From Gelidibacter mesophilus DSM 14095 (GTDB taxonomy: Bacteria; Bacteroidota; Bacteroidia; Flavobacteriales; Flavobacteriaceae), in assembly GCF_000423005.1 (NCBI RefSeq), contig NZ_KE383968.1, positions 205,482-269,481 on the forward strand: a DNA stretch of 64,000 nt, given 5' to 3'. Within the stretch, counting starts at the first letter, position 1. Every line of letters begins with the position of its first letter. The notes under the pieces were generated by a model. That model had not been told where the DNA came from and did not search any database. It saw only the letters and a list, made by a program, of their open reading frames with translations. The translations under genes and the position numbers were made by a program. Shown piece after piece: positions 55,001 through 64,000 of this stretch.

Positions 55001-57588
55001 AATCCGACAAAAGAATTGTAAGGTGCATAGGTTTTTGTAAAGGCATCCAGTGAGAAATCGCCGCCATTTTCAAAAGCCCTTACCAAAAATTGAACGTTCA
55101 ATAATCCCGGAGCATTTTTGCCCACATTTAAAGACTTGTCGACTTTTGCGATCCCATCTTCATTCAAATTCCCTTCAAAAACATTCATTTCTTCGGAAGA
55201 AAACGATCGTGTTGGGTCCACAAATTCATAATCCTTATAATTTTTAAAGCCTTCGTAAGAGGTGCTGAATTTGGCTTTTATCTCCGCTTTTAAATTTTTT
55301 GCAGGTGCTCCATGCAACCATTTGACATCCAAAGTGCCATTTAGCGGTGCATTACTCGACAATACTTCATCTTCAAAATCTATTTTGATTTTTAGACGGT
55401 TGGGTTTTACTGTTTCTACGCGCAAACTCTTATAAAACGAAGCGCCACCTACCGACACCTTGGCACTATAATTTCCAGTTTTGTCCTCACTATGTGTGGG
55501 CACGGTAAATCGGTAGAAATTATTGATGTTTTCTGTATTAATATTTTTGTAAATCAGTTTACCACTGGGGTCGGTGATTTCCATTTTAACAGGATGTCCT
55601 TTTGGTAATTTGTTGTCGTTGTCGTTCAACATAAAGGTTAAAAACAACGAATCTCCAGGACGCCAAACCCCACGTTCGCCATAGATATATCCTTTAAGTC
55701 CGCGTTGCAAACTATTTCCAGACACATCAAATTTGCTTAATGACAACGAGTTGCCATCTACCAATTTGATATAAGTGGTGTTTTTCCCTTTGGTAACAAT
55801 CGCAAAAGTTGCAAATTTATTGGTCTTGAATGTGGTCAAGCCTTCACTATCGGTTGTGGCTCTTCCAACTTCCTGTTGTTGGAAATTGTACAAGCGCACC
55901 ATTGCTCCAGCTTCTGGATTGGTATCCAAAATATTGGTGACCGCAAAATAATAGGTGTTATTGGCTCCTTGCTTGGCGATCACACCCAAATTGGATGCGA
56001 TTAAGTTTTGTGAAACAATACGATTTTCATTGTAGTACGCCTCGTGACACGGGTTATTACGCTCATTCCAGTTGTAATTGGAATTTCGGTAGCTGTAGAT
56101 TAAATTATCCCAATACTCTTCTTCGCGAAGATCTTCATCTTCAGTTGTACTTTCATTGTAATTCTCTTCATAGTAATCGTTATAATAATAATCGTCATAA
56201 TAATCCTCATCTGAATTTTCAACATTGGAATAATTATCACAATTGAACATTGAATATTCTTTTTTGATGCTCAATTCGACTCGGTAAATCGCACCAGGGT
56301 CGGCATTAAAGAATTTAGAAAGATCAAGACTGTAGGCTTTCCATTTGCCATCATTTTCAACCACATCATTTTGCAGGGTGATGGTCTGTTTGGCAATCCG
56401 TCTTCCCACGCGCTTTATTGCCGATTGATTGTTGCTTTGCAATTGGTTATCCTGAAGAAACTGCAGCACATTATCTTCAAATATCTTAATAATTCGAACA
56501 TCAACTGCCTTTAAATTAACGGCTTCGAAATTGAATTTCAATTCGTTGGAATTAGGTAGAATTGTTCCGTTGCTAATTAAGCGCACTTGAGGTTTTAATT
56601 CTTCAAAAGAAATGGTTTCTGAAAATTGTTTTTTAAGTTTAAATCCATCTGTATTAGAAATACCTTGAAAAACATCTACCAAAACATCACCCACCAATTT
56701 TGAGCTTGGATACACTTTCAATACGTTGCCATCCACAATAAATTTTGGATTTTTGGAATTCTGAATGGTGACCAAACCATCAAAGTTTTGTTGCTTTTTT
56801 AAAGGATCAGAAAAGTTAAGCGATAAGTACTGTTCTGGTGTTTGAACCACCTCAACATTCACAATAGTAAAATTATTGATGCCTGGAATACTGAATTTAT
56901 TCTCTCCTGAATTATCTGCTTTTATAGCTTTACCATTCCATTTGACCAAGATTTCGCTGTCTTCAACAAGTCGGTTGATGCTGTCAATTTTGAATTCAAA
57001 AACTTTGGATTTTTCAATAGACTCATTCCATTGCAACTTGAGTTTCTTCCCGTTTTGCCATGCTTCCACAAGCTGTTTGGCATTTTTGATGTCAATAATA
57101 TCTGCCGATTTTAAAGCCGCTTCCAAGTACTGCCAGTTTTTGCTGTAAGACTGTAAGTTATTTGTGAGGACATTAAAGTTTGGTGCAATCGTTTTGAATT
57201 GAAACGTATAGGCTCCAAAATCTTTGGGTTGATTTTTATAAATCTTGTCCAACTTAACCGTCACACTATACTCAGTATCTGGTTGCAGTATTTCGTCTGG
57301 TTTAAAAACTAAAGCGTGCGTATTTTCAACCAATAATTTTCCTTGGACATGAGGTTTGATGGTGACAATATTATCGGAAATTTCCTGCCCAATGGTCCAG
57401 CCTTCCACATCTTTGGTCAGATTGATCATTATCGGATCAGCAATCGAGACACGTCCAGCGGTGGTGTAACTAATATAATCACGAAATTTGAAAAGATTGT
57501 CAGTATCTGGATTCGAGTCTTCTTTGTTTTTACAGGAAACTATAAGAACTAACACAAAGACGAGGACAGAAAAATTTTTAAACGACAT
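52006..57588 (-). CDS. Alpha-2-macroglobulin family lipoprotein
   Basis: 1860 residues. Signal with Cys19 (VLIVSCKNK), so lipid-anchored. N-terminal MG beta domains are followed by the MG2-type bait region, then the thioester domain with Cys1414-Leu-Glu-Gln1417 in GCLEQ. Bacterial A2Ms trap attacking proteases. An Asp/Glu/Tyr/Asn-rich low-complexity insert lies about 450-505. It is 299 bp upstream of pbpC, as in many Gram-negatives, and its stop abuts an R1 palindrome. Confidence 0.93.
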   Translation of the reverse strand: MSFKNFSVLVFVLVLIVSCKNKEDSNPDTDNLFKFRDYISYTTAGRVSIADPIMINLTKDVEGWTIGQEISDNIVTIKPHVQGKLLVENTHALVFKPDEILQPDTEYSVTVKLDKIYKNQPKDFGAYTFQFKTIAPNFNVLTNNLQSYSKNWQYLEAALKSADIIDIKNAKQLVEAWQNGKKLKLQWNESIEKSKVFEFKIDSINRLVEDSEILVKWNGKAIKADNSGENKFSIPGINNFTIVNVEVVQTPEQYLSLNFSDPLKKQQNFDGLVTIQNSKNPKFIVDGNVLKVYPSSKLVGDVLVDVFQGISNTDGFKLKKQFSETISFEELKPQVRLISNGTILPNSNELKFNFEAVNLKAVDVRIIKIFEDNVLQFLQDNQLQSNNQSAIKRVGRRIAKQTITLQNDVVENDGKWKAYSLDLSKFFNADPGAIYRVELSIKKEYSMFNCDNYSNVENSDEDYYDDYYYNDYYEENYNESTTEDEDLREEEYWDNLIYSYRNSNYNWNERNNPCHEAYYNENRIVSQNLIASNLGVIAKQGANNTYYFAVTNILDTNPEAGAMVRLYNFQQQEVGRATTDSEGLTTFKTNKFATFAIVTKGKNTTYIKLVDGNSLSLSKFDVSGNSLQRGLKGYIYGERGVWRPGDSLFLTFMLNDNDNKLPKGHPVKMEITDPSGKLIYKNINTENINNFYRFTVPTHSEDKTGNYSAKVSVGGASFYKSLRVETVKPNRLKIKIDFEDEVLSSNAPLNGTLDVKWLHGAPAKNLKAEIKAKFSTSYEGFKNYKDYEFVDPTRSFSSEEMNVFEGNLNEDGIAKVDKSLNVGKNAPGLLNVQFLVRAFENGGDFSLDAFTKTYAPYNSFVGLKSPEGNRYGSFFTDENQTFDVVTVDAKGNPVKRENLEVKVYKIEWRWWWNSSYDNLSSYVSSNYHHSYLDKKVTTDANGKGKFTLNIPENERGRYLIRITDPESGHATGRTAYFYKNWYQNSPDTDKEAAKMLVFAADKENYNVGEAAKITFPSGTQGRALVSIENGSEVLSYKWVVTTQGETTVNIPITAEMAPNVFVNISLLQPHATTANDLPIRLFGVIPIMVENPATKLYPEIKMPDVLQPEQEFEVVVSEKNKKSMTYTLAIVEEGLLDLTRFKTPNAWDEFFAREALGVKTWDVFDDVIGAYSGSIDQVFAIGGDANAAAGKNKKANRFKPVVKYLGPFTLASGEKKSHKIKMPNYIGAVRAMVVAGDAKTEAYGSVDKSVQVKKPLMVLASLPRKLSPVEKVTLPVTVFAMESKVKNVNISLKLSDGISVVGEKTKTLTFARPDEQMAYFELDVSKAKGFNTVEVIASGNGEKSTYKVEIDVYNPNPITSKALDETLEANASKTMDFSTFGEMGTNSATVEFSTLPPMDFSRRLQFLVQYPHGCLEQTTSAVFPQLYLTDIFDLTAQKKQEIQQNIENGIKRLGNFQLASGGMSYWMGENTANDWSTTYTGHFMLEAEKKGFVLPLTFKSNWLRYQKQAASDWRPSYRTANTDLAQAYRLYTLALAGSADLAAMNRLREFSEISNEAKWRLAAAYALAGQKEASDKISSTANVNFLPPKYNYYTYGSVDRNRAMALETMVLTKNPKMRELAEDLAKDLSSNRWMSTQTTAYTLLAMAKMVEANGGKALKVEYTLNGKSETIDTKSAIAQRELSVKEGSNTFSFKNNQANVVYVRVLNSGKLPLGEEISEQRGLSVSVVYKDLNGNVIDIGKLNQGQDFVAVVKVSNLKNQDVNDVALTQIFPSGWEIVNTRFTAFGDTTTSQARYTDIRDDRVNFYFDLPKRGKYDTKTFTVMLNASYLGTYYLPGVQAEAMYDNEFLVRSKGRWIEVNQ

Positions 57589-57661
57589 ACAATTTGGCGG
57601 TATTAAATGGGGTGTTCAAGATATAAAGGAGTGCGCAAAGATAGCACTATTTTTAATTAAA

Positions 57662-58747
57662 TTAGTCTTTGTAAATTCCGATAGTTAGGTTTCCTGAAGC
57701 ATCCATTGAAGCTCTGTACATGCCTTCAGTATTAAACTCCATCACCATGTGTCCATCTTTATCTACGGCAATAATCCCGCCATCACCGCCCAAATCAGGA
57801 ACTTTTTTCTGGATGACTACTTTAGCGGCTTCCTTTAAACTCAAACCTTTATATGCCATCAATGCTGAAATATCATGAGCTACCATCGCACGAATGAAAT
57901 ACTCCCCCCAACCCGTACTGCTTACAGCGCAAGTGGCATTATTTGCATACGTTCCGGCACCAATAATAGGTGCATCGCCAATACGACCCCAACGTTTGTT
58001 GGTCATACCTCCAGTAGAGGTCCCTGCTGCAAGATTTCCATCTTTGTCCAATGCCACGCACCCAACGGTTCCAAATTTTGAATCTTTGATCGTGGGATCA
58101 TAAAAAGCTGATTTATCTCGCGCTGATTCATTTTCTTGAGAAGCTTTTACTCTTTCTAATGCTTTGAAACGACCTTCAGTATAAAAATAAGACGGATCAA
58201 CAATTTCCAAACCTTGTTCTTTAGCAAACTGCTCAGCACCCTCTCCAGATAACATCACATGAGGTGATTTCTCCATTACTGCTCGTGCTAAATTGATAGG
58301 GTTTTTTACCGTTTTTGTTCCCGCTGAAGCTCCGGCATCTAAATTTTTACCGTCCATAATGGAGGCATCCAATTCATTAACGCCAGCGTTTGTAAACACC
58401 GCTCCTTTTCCTGCATTGAACAACGGCGAATTTTCTAAAACGTTAATGGTCTTTTCAACGGCATCCAAACTTGAGCCACCGTTTTTTAAAATGTCATACC
58501 CAACTCTAATAGCTTCCTCCAACTTCGCGTTATAGGCAGATTCATCCTCGGGAGACATGTTTTTCCTTAAAATGGTTCCGGCACCACCGTGAATAACAAT
58601 AGCAAACTCATTTATTTTGTGGGCAGTGGAATCATCAACACTTTCCGCATTGACTTTGGTTTGTTGGTCTGAAGCTGACGACTTTTGATCATTCTTACAA
58701 TTCAGAAACAGGAGCATTAAAAGTGGAAAATAGATAAGGTTTTTCAT
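57662..58747 (-). CDS. Isoaspartyl peptidase / L-asparaginase (lipoprotein)
   Basis: 361 residues from MKNLIYF; a 12-codon longer frame upstream is rejected. Lipid-attachment Cys17. IHGGAGT and NAGKGAVF, then the autoprocessing nucleophile Thr227 in FGTVGCVALD, STGGMTNKRWGRIGD and GTYANN fix the plant-type Ntn-hydrolase asparaginase family. It cleaves isoaspartyl dipeptides and asparagine; periplasmic by its signal. Monocistronic; it and A2M read left. Confidence 0.9.
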   Translation of the reverse strand: MKNLIYFPLLMLLFLNCKNDQKSSASDQQTKVNAESVDDSTAHKINEFAIVIHGGAGTILRKNMSPEDESAYNAKLEEAIRVGYDILKNGGSSLDAVEKTINVLENSPLFNAGKGAVFTNAGVNELDASIMDGKNLDAGASAGTKTVKNPINLARAVMEKSPHVMLSGEGAEQFAKEQGLEIVDPSYFYTEGRFKALERVKASQENESARDKSAFYDPTIKDSKFGTVGCVALDKDGNLAAGTSTGGMTNKRWGRIGDAPIIGAGTYANNATCAVSSTGWGEYFIRAMVAHDISALMAYKGLSLKEAAKVVIQKKVPDLGGDGGIIAVDKDGHMVMEFNTEGMYRASMDASGNLTIGIYKD

Positions 58748-58865
58748 AGCATATAAATTGATAATCAGCCTTAAAGTTAGCATTATTTTAAGAAGTTAAG
58801 ACTTCAAAAAGCCACATTTAATTGCTATCTTCGCAAGAATCATTAATTTTTTAAAAAATACATAT

Positions 58866-60419
58866 ATGCAAGCAGTTGCTACAGATTTTGGAATTGAAAA
58901 AGCCCTAAAGGAATTAGGCGTTAAAGATATAAATGAAGGCACTTCAACGGGTTCCAATAATTTTTCTAACGGCGAGGTTATTGAAAGCTATTCACCAGTA
59001 GATGGAAAACTGATAGGAAAGGTTAAAACAACTACGAAGGACGATTATGATAAAGTTATGAACGCTGCTACTAAAGCTTTCAAAACTTGGAGAGATGTAC
59101 CAGCGCCTCAACGTGGAGAAATTGTGCGCCAGTTTGGCAATAAATTAAGAGAATTAAAGGAACCTCTTGGGAAGCTTGTTTCTTATGAAATGGGTAAATC
59201 TTTACAAGAAGGTTACGGCGAAGTTCAGGAAATGATTGACATCTGCGATTTTGCCGTGGGATTGTCTCGACAACTTAACGGTCAAACTATTCCTTCTGAA
59301 CGCCCAGGTCATGTTATGAGAGAACAATGGCACCCAATTGGTGTGGTTGGCATTATCTCTGCGTTCAATTTCCCGGTTGCCGTATGGGCTTGGAATACAG
59401 CCCTTGCTTGGGTTTGTGGTGATGTTTGTGTATGGAAAGGTTCAGAAAAAACGCCTTTATGTTCTATAGCATGTCAAAATATAATTGCAAGTGTTTTAAA
59501 GGAAAATAACTTACCAGAAGGAATTTCATGTATCATCAATGGTGATTACAAAGTAGGAGAGTTTATGACTAAAGATCCCAAAATCGCTTTGGTTTCTGCT
59601 ACAGGCTCAACCCGAATGGGGCGCATAGTGGGTACCACCGTTGCGGAACGTTTTGGTAAATCTCTATTAGAATTAGGAGGAAACAATGCTATTATTATTA
59701 CGCCAACGGCCGATTTAAAAGTGGTAGTTCCTGGTGCTGTTTTTGGTGCTGTGGGTACGGCTGGCCAACGTTGTACCTCAACACGCCGATTGATCATTCA
59801 CGAATCAGTTTACGATAAAGTAAGAGATGCCATAGTTGGTGCTTACGGACAGATTAAAATTGGTAATCCTTTAGATGAAAACAATCATGTTGGTCCAGTT
59901 ATTGACAAGGATTCTGTAAAAACATATTTGGCCGCTATCGAAAAAGCAAAAGCTGAAGGCGGTAAGGTTCTGGTTGAAGGTGGTGTTTTAGAAGGTGAAG
60001 GTTTTGAAAGTGGCTGCTACGTAAAGCCAGCAATTATTGAGGCTGAAAATCATTTTGAAATTGTACAGCACGAAACTTTTGCGCCAATTTTATATATTAT
60101 GAAATATTCAGGTGATGTTGAGAATGCAATTGATCAACAAAATGGTGTAGCTCAAGGTTTATCTTCAGCGATCATGACCAACGAACTGAAAGAAGCTGAA
60201 AAGTTTTTATCTTACGCTGGATCAGATTGTGGAATAGCAAATGTCAATATTGGAACTTCAGGTGCTGAAATTGGTGGTGCCTTTGGAGGCGAAAAAGAAA
60301 CAGGTGGCGGACGCGAATCTGGATCTGATGCCTGGAAAGTGTATATGCGACGTCAGACAAATACCGTTAATTATTCTGATGAGTTGCCATTGGCACAAGG
60401 CATCAAGTTTGATTTGTAA
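58866..60419 (+). CDS. ALDH7-type aldehyde dehydrogenase (antiquitin-like)
   Basis: 517 residues, cytosolic, closest in form to ALDH7/AmaB L-2-aminoadipate semialdehyde dehydrogenase (FAFN-type SAFNFPVAVWAWN, catalytic Glu269 in LELGGNN and Cys303 in GQRCTST). It oxidises semialdehydes with NAD+; a lysine catabolic role is likely but unproven here, and no partner genes flank it. Divergent from the asparaginase; TATCTTCG near 58826 is one base off the promoter core. Confidence 0.9.
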   Translation: MQAVATDFGIEKALKELGVKDINEGTSTGSNNFSNGEVIESYSPVDGKLIGKVKTTTKDDYDKVMNAATKAFKTWRDVPAPQRGEIVRQFGNKLRELKEPLGKLVSYEMGKSLQEGYGEVQEMIDICDFAVGLSRQLNGQTIPSERPGHVMREQWHPIGVVGIISAFNFPVAVWAWNTALAWVCGDVCVWKGSEKTPLCSIACQNIIASVLKENNLPEGISCIINGDYKVGEFMTKDPKIALVSATGSTRMGRIVGTTVAERFGKSLLELGGNNAIIITPTADLKVVVPGAVFGAVGTAGQRCTSTRRLIIHESVYDKVRDAIVGAYGQIKIGNPLDENNHVGPVIDKDSVKTYLAAIEKAKAEGGKVLVEGGVLEGEGFESGCYVKPAIIEAENHFEIVQHETFAPILYIMKYSGDVENAIDQQNGVAQGLSSAIMTNELKEAEKFLSYAGSDCGIANVNIGTSGAEIGGAFGGEKETGGGRESGSDAWKVYMRRQTNTVNYSDELPLAQGIKFDL

Positions 60420-60441
60420 ACCGATCAACATATTTTATTTT

Positions 60442-60476
60442 AAAAGCCACTTTTTTTAAGGTGGCTTTTTTATTGT
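60442..60476 (+). terminator. Terminator of the aldehyde dehydrogenase gene
   Basis: Stem AAAAGCCAC / GTGGCTTTT with a T-rich loop, followed by T run. 22 bp after the stop. Confidence 0.85.
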
Positions 60477-60671
60477 CCTATGACCCGATTGGAATTAGAC
60501 AAGTTGTCAATACTTAGTTCATAAATGCAAACGACAGTTAAGATGTCTCCCTTTTGGGGCTCATTCTTATGAACTATACTTTTATTACAAAGATGCCATC
60601 CCTCTGGGAATCTCAGCTCTTTGAGAGTAAAACGTTTCTTTTAGAACAACTCAACTAAAATTAATTGAAGT

Positions 60672-61730
60672 TTACTCAACTTCTTTAATTAAATGAATAT
60701 ACACCGGGTAGTGATCACTAAAACCTCCGGTAAATCCACCATCGGCAAAACTTCTAAATGGATAACCTTTCCAACGCCCTCGTTTGGTGGTTAAATAATG
60801 TTTGTTGTAAATAAATGCCTTGTAAAATCTGAACGATGAATAATCCGTTTCCAATAAAGGCTGAGTCATCATAATTTGATCAAACAAACTCCAAGCATCC
60901 CGGTAGGCATTGGTACCCAATCCGCTTTTATAATAATTCTCGTAAGGATTATAAATACCCTTAAATTCGACATCTTTCTTTTCCCCTTTCGCGTTTAATA
61001 CATCTTTGACGCTAACATTAATCGGATCATCATTTAAGTCACCCATAATGATAATTTTAGCATAAGGATCAATGATTTGTAAGGAATCGATAATCCGCTT
61101 ATTGAGCTTGGCCGCACCAACACGCTTGCTCCTGCTGCGTTCTTCACCACCGCTTCTAGAGGGCCAATGGTTAACAATTAGATGTATCAAATCACCTTCC
61201 AGCTTTCCAGTCACTAAAAGCTGATCTCTGGTATGAACGCGTTTTCTAGTGACATCGTCATAGAGTATTAAGGTGTGCTTGCTAGTATGGATTGGCTGAA
61301 ATATTTTCTTCTGATAAATCAACCCCACGTCAATGCCTCGATTATCCGGAGAGTCGTAGTGGATTATCCCATAATCAATTCCCAATAAAAACGGATCATT
61401 TACCACATCAACTAGAACACTTCGATTTTCTATTTCTGCAACTCCCAAAATAGCAGGTGCATTTCCCGTCTCATCAGCACCAATATCAGCAATAACCTTT
61501 GCCATATTGCGCACCTTTTTGTGATATACTTCTGACCTTCCTGTGCTCAATTCCATAATAGGACTCGCCTCGTCAAATTTATCAGGATCATTGATCGTGT
61601 CAAATAAGTTCTCCAAATTATAAAAAGCAACTGTATGGATCTTAAATCTATTGGTTTCTTGAGACCAAATATTCGTGATCAACATAAAGAAAATCGCTAT
61701 ACATATTGATTTTTGATGTTTCATTGCCAT
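60672..61730 (-). CDS. Endonuclease/exonuclease/phosphatase-fold secreted protein
   Basis: 352 residues. Signal peptide (KSICIAIFFMLITNIWSQ); the first ATG at 61730 is used, the next is two codons in. VAFYNLENLFDTIND (metal Glu), VAEIENR, NHWPSRSGGEERSR and FSDHYPVYIHL give the EEP catalytic set. Extracytosolic DNA, RNA or phosphoester substrate; not determinable. It is divergent from a SusC-type TonB receptor gene, which may import the products (inference). Confidence 0.85.
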   Translation of the reverse strand: MAMKHQKSICIAIFFMLITNIWSQETNRFKIHTVAFYNLENLFDTINDPDKFDEASPIMELSTGRSEVYHKKVRNMAKVIADIGADETGNAPAILGVAEIENRSVLVDVVNDPFLLGIDYGIIHYDSPDNRGIDVGLIYQKKIFQPIHTSKHTLILYDDVTRKRVHTRDQLLVTGKLEGDLIHLIVNHWPSRSGGEERSRSKRVGAAKLNKRIIDSLQIIDPYAKIIIMGDLNDDPINVSVKDVLNAKGEKKDVEFKGIYNPYENYYKSGLGTNAYRDAWSLFDQIMMTQPLLETDYSSFRFYKAFIYNKHYLTTKRGRWKGYPFRSFADGGFTGGFSDHYPVYIHLIKEVE

Positions 61731-61960
61731 GCTTTTTCAAGATTCCACAAAGTTCTGTATCAAATGTAAAGATTTATTACAAACAATACATATTTTGACT
61801 ATCTTAATCGACTGATATGTAGTGATCAAGGAAGACATGAAATCATTCAATCTGAAACAAGTGACTTTGAAGTTTTTGTCGTTGACATAAAATTTCTCAT
61901 CGCAATATCTGGTAATTGGGGTTGACAAGTTTTACGAAACTGAAATAATAAAATATTCTT

Positions 61961-64000
61961 ATGATAAAGAGTCTTATTTTTTTATTTGGGATTTTTTCTA
62001 TGTTCTCTGTAACAGCGCAACAAACCATTATTAAGGGAAGTGTAATTGACGGTGCCACCCTAGTCCCCATACCCAACGTCAGCATCACCATTGAGGAGAC
62101 CAATCAAATGGAGGCCACGGATGCCGAAGGTGAATTCAACTTCATCTTTAATGTGCCACTTGGAGAACATATACTCAAGGTTGAAAAAACAGGCTATATT
62201 ACCAAACGCTTCCCGATTATTGTCAACGAAGGACAGGTATTGGATATTAGGGATATGATGCTCGATATAAACGTAGCTGATTCCGTTGATAGGTACACCA
62301 TCACATTATCTGATGACGAATTAAACGATGATAGTACTGGAGGCGCAGATAATATTTCCGGACTATTACAATCTTCCCAAGATGTTTATCAACGCACCGT
62401 TGCCTTTGAGTTTAGCTCTTCATTCTTTAAAGTAAGAGGTCTCGATTCAGAACATAGTGCGGTGCTGATCAATGGTATTGAAATGAATAAGATGTACAAT
62501 GGACGACCAGAATGGAGCAACTGGGGTGGTTTAAATGATGTCTTAAGAAACCAAGAGCTCTCCACCAATTTGGGGCCATCGCATTATTCTTTTGGTGGCG
62601 CTTTGGGATCAACCAATATGATTACCAGAGCTTCCGAATATAGAAAAGGTGGACGCCTCACCTACTCGTCATCTGATAGAAGTTATGCCAATCGGGTTAT
62701 TGCAAGTTATGCTACCGGACTTATGGACGGGAATTGGTCAGCTTCTGTCGCTATTGGACGGCGTTGGGGCGAAGAAGGTTTTCAAGAGGCTACTTTTTAT
62801 GCTTCCAATTCGTTTTTTGCGGCTATTGAGAAAAAAGTCAATGAGCAACATAGTATCAATTTAACTGCTATTTATGCACCTAACCAACGTGGAAAATCAT
62901 CGCCCAACACACAAGAAGTCTACGATTTAAAAGCTATTAAATACAATGAATATTGGGGGTATCAAAATGGTGAAAAACGCAACTCGCGCGTGAAAGAGGT
63001 TGATGAGCCTATCTTAATGTTGAATCATTATTGGAATTTTAACGATAGAACTACCCTAAATACCAATCTTGCCTACCAATTTGGGAAAACAGGAAACAGC
63101 CGGTTGGACTATCCCGGTGGCGGTAACCCAAGTCCCGCCTATTATCAAAAACTTCCAAGCTACGCCCTTGCCGATAAAAATGGACCAGATTATGCCAAGG
63201 CCTATCAATTGGAACAAGCTTTTTCAGAAGATGGTCAAATTGATTGGAACAGGATTTATGATGCTAATATCACCAATAGCAGCAATGGTCTAAACGCTGC
63301 ATATGCGTTATACGAAGATAGAAACGATGACGCCCAACTCACCGTAAATACCATCCTTAACTCTGATATTACAGACCATATCACTTTAAATGGCGCTATC
63401 AACTACCGCCATTTAAAATCTGAAAATTTTGCTCAGGTGAAAGATGTGTTAGGTGCCTCGGGCGTTTTGAATGTTGATTCTTTTGACAACGTTCAATATG
63501 ACTTACAAAACCCCAATAGAATTGTAGGAGAAGGTGAGCGGTTTAGATACAATTATAATTTAATTGCTCGTGTAATTTCAGGATTTGCCCAAGTACAATT
63601 CAAGCATAAAAAAGCCGATTATTTTGTAGCTTTAAGTGCTTCCAATACGACTTACCAACGGGAAGGATTGTATCAACATGAAATCTACGCAAATAATTCT
63701 CTCGGCAAAGGTGATAAACTAAGCTTTGCAGGTTTTGGAGCAAAAGCTGGATTGACCTATAAAATTACCGGAAAACACGTATTAGATTTCAATTTGGGTT
63801 ATCTTTTAAAAGCTCCAACGCTGAGAAACTCCTATTCCAACCCCAGAGAAAATCATAACGTCGTAAAAGATATTATGGAAGAAAAAATAACATCCATCGA
63901 TGCGAGTTATATTTTCCGTTCTTCAACCATAAAGGCAAAACTGACTAGCTATTATGCGACAATTGAAGATGCCAATAAAATCTCATTTTACTATGCTGAT
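61961..64000 (+). CDS. TonB-dependent receptor with carboxypeptidase-like N-domain, 3' truncated by window end
   Basis: 680 residues read without a stop to the last base. A signal peptide ends VTAQQ; a carboxypeptidase-D regulatory-like domain (IKGSVIDGATLVPIPNVSITIEE) is followed by a plug (VRGLDSEHSAVLINGIEMN) and the beginning of the barrel. This is the SusC-like/large-receptor style. It faces away from the EEP-fold gene. Substrate unknown. Confidence 0.85.
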   Translation, partial: MIKSLIFLFGIFSMFSVTAQQTIIKGSVIDGATLVPIPNVSITIEETNQMEATDAEGEFNFIFNVPLGEHILKVEKTGYITKRFPIIVNEGQVLDIRDMMLDINVADSVDRYTITLSDDELNDDSTGGADNISGLLQSSQDVYQRTVAFEFSSSFFKVRGLDSEHSAVLINGIEMNKMYNGRPEWSNWGGLNDVLRNQELSTNLGPSHYSFGGALGSTNMITRASEYRKGGRLTYSSSDRSYANRVIASYATGLMDGNWSASVAIGRRWGEEGFQEATFYASNSFFAAIEKKVNEQHSINLTAIYAPNQRGKSSPNTQEVYDLKAIKYNEYWGYQNGEKRNSRVKEVDEPILMLNHYWNFNDRTTLNTNLAYQFGKTGNSRLDYPGGGNPSPAYYQKLPSYALADKNGPDYAKAYQLEQAFSEDGQIDWNRIYDANITNSSNGLNAAYALYEDRNDDAQLTVNTILNSDITDHITLNGAINYRHLKSENFAQVKDVLGASGVLNVDSFDNVQYDLQNPNRIVGEGERFRYNYNLIARVISGFAQVQFKHKKADYFVALSASNTTYQREGLYQHEIYANNSLGKGDKLSFAGFGAKAGLTYKITGKHVLDFNLGYLLKAPTLRNSYSNPRENHNVVKDIMEEKITSIDASYIFRSSTIKAKLTSYYATIEDANKISFYYAD

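Noticed and set aside
61737-62103. Minus-strand frames over the TonB receptor start
   Set aside because: They oppose a clear signal peptide and receptor domain on the plus strand and have no recognisable content.
1-64000. tRNA, rRNA, transposase, integrase, phage or CRISPR features
   Set aside because: None was seen when reading the intergenic regions and translated frames. A small RNA could still have been missed.

Overview
The window is AT-rich and gene-dense. It carries the usual signatures of a marine or soil Flavobacteriaceae bacterium (phylum Bacteroidota): SusC/HmuR-type TonB receptors ending in aromatic residues, lipoproteins with Cys shortly after the signal peptide, TAnnTTTG promoter cores, the MoxR-DUF58-BatA/B/C/D/E aerotolerance operon, an OlsF-type bifunctional acyltransferase and a PBP1C/alpha-2-macroglobulin pair. 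I see no tRNA, rRNA, CRISPR array, transposase or phage gene. The genus cannot be fixed from this sequence alone.

Layout. 1-3.7 kb is a decayed tandem duplication. A metallopeptidase-type lipoprotein, its spacer and the 3' end of the acyltransferase gene occur twice, and both peptidase copies in view are broken. 3.2-10.5 kb holds housekeeping genes: OlsF-like acyltransferase, aspartate kinase, GNAT acetyltransferase, class I fructose-1,6-bisphosphatase, an AlbA_2-domain protein and a short-chain dehydrogenase. 10.9-20.2 kb is a complete Bat operon (MoxR, DUF58, a BatD/DUF4381-like membrane protein, BatA, BatB, BatC, BatD, BatE). A beta-carbonic anhydrase follows.

21.2-29.4 kb is the most interesting block, a divergent heme/iron locus. 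A TonB receptor plus HmuY lipoprotein face left. A DUF6607-like protein, an ankyrin protein, a DUF2271 protein and a three-domain PepSY-flavodoxin-ferredoxin reductase protein face right. I infer an electron path from cytosolic NADPH through FAD, FMN and membrane heme to a periplasmic, possibly flavinylated DUF2271 protein that would reduce imported iron or heme. Downstream lie CvpA, a small conserved protein and pheS.

31.9-38.2 kb is a GbsR/MarR-regulated RND efflux operon behind a promoter with a perfect palindrome. 38.3-39.4 kb is an outer-membrane beta-barrel gene broken by two single-base losses in homopolymers. 39.6-49.3 kb has gpsA, an internally repeated lipoprotein, a Kbp/YgaU-like LysM protein, a TlpA-like oxidoreductase, mfd, a TerB protein and a small membrane protein. 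49.4-57.6 kb carries PBP1C and a giant alpha-2-macroglobulin, separated by a spacer packed with hairpins. 57.7-64 kb has isoaspartyl peptidase, antiquitin-type aldehyde dehydrogenase, an endonuclease/exonuclease/phosphatase-fold lipid- or DNA-active enzyme, and a TonB receptor cut by the window end.

Short palindromic repeats (families R1-R4 below) are scattered between genes, often touching start or stop codons. All family names come from reading the translated sequence; no database search was run.
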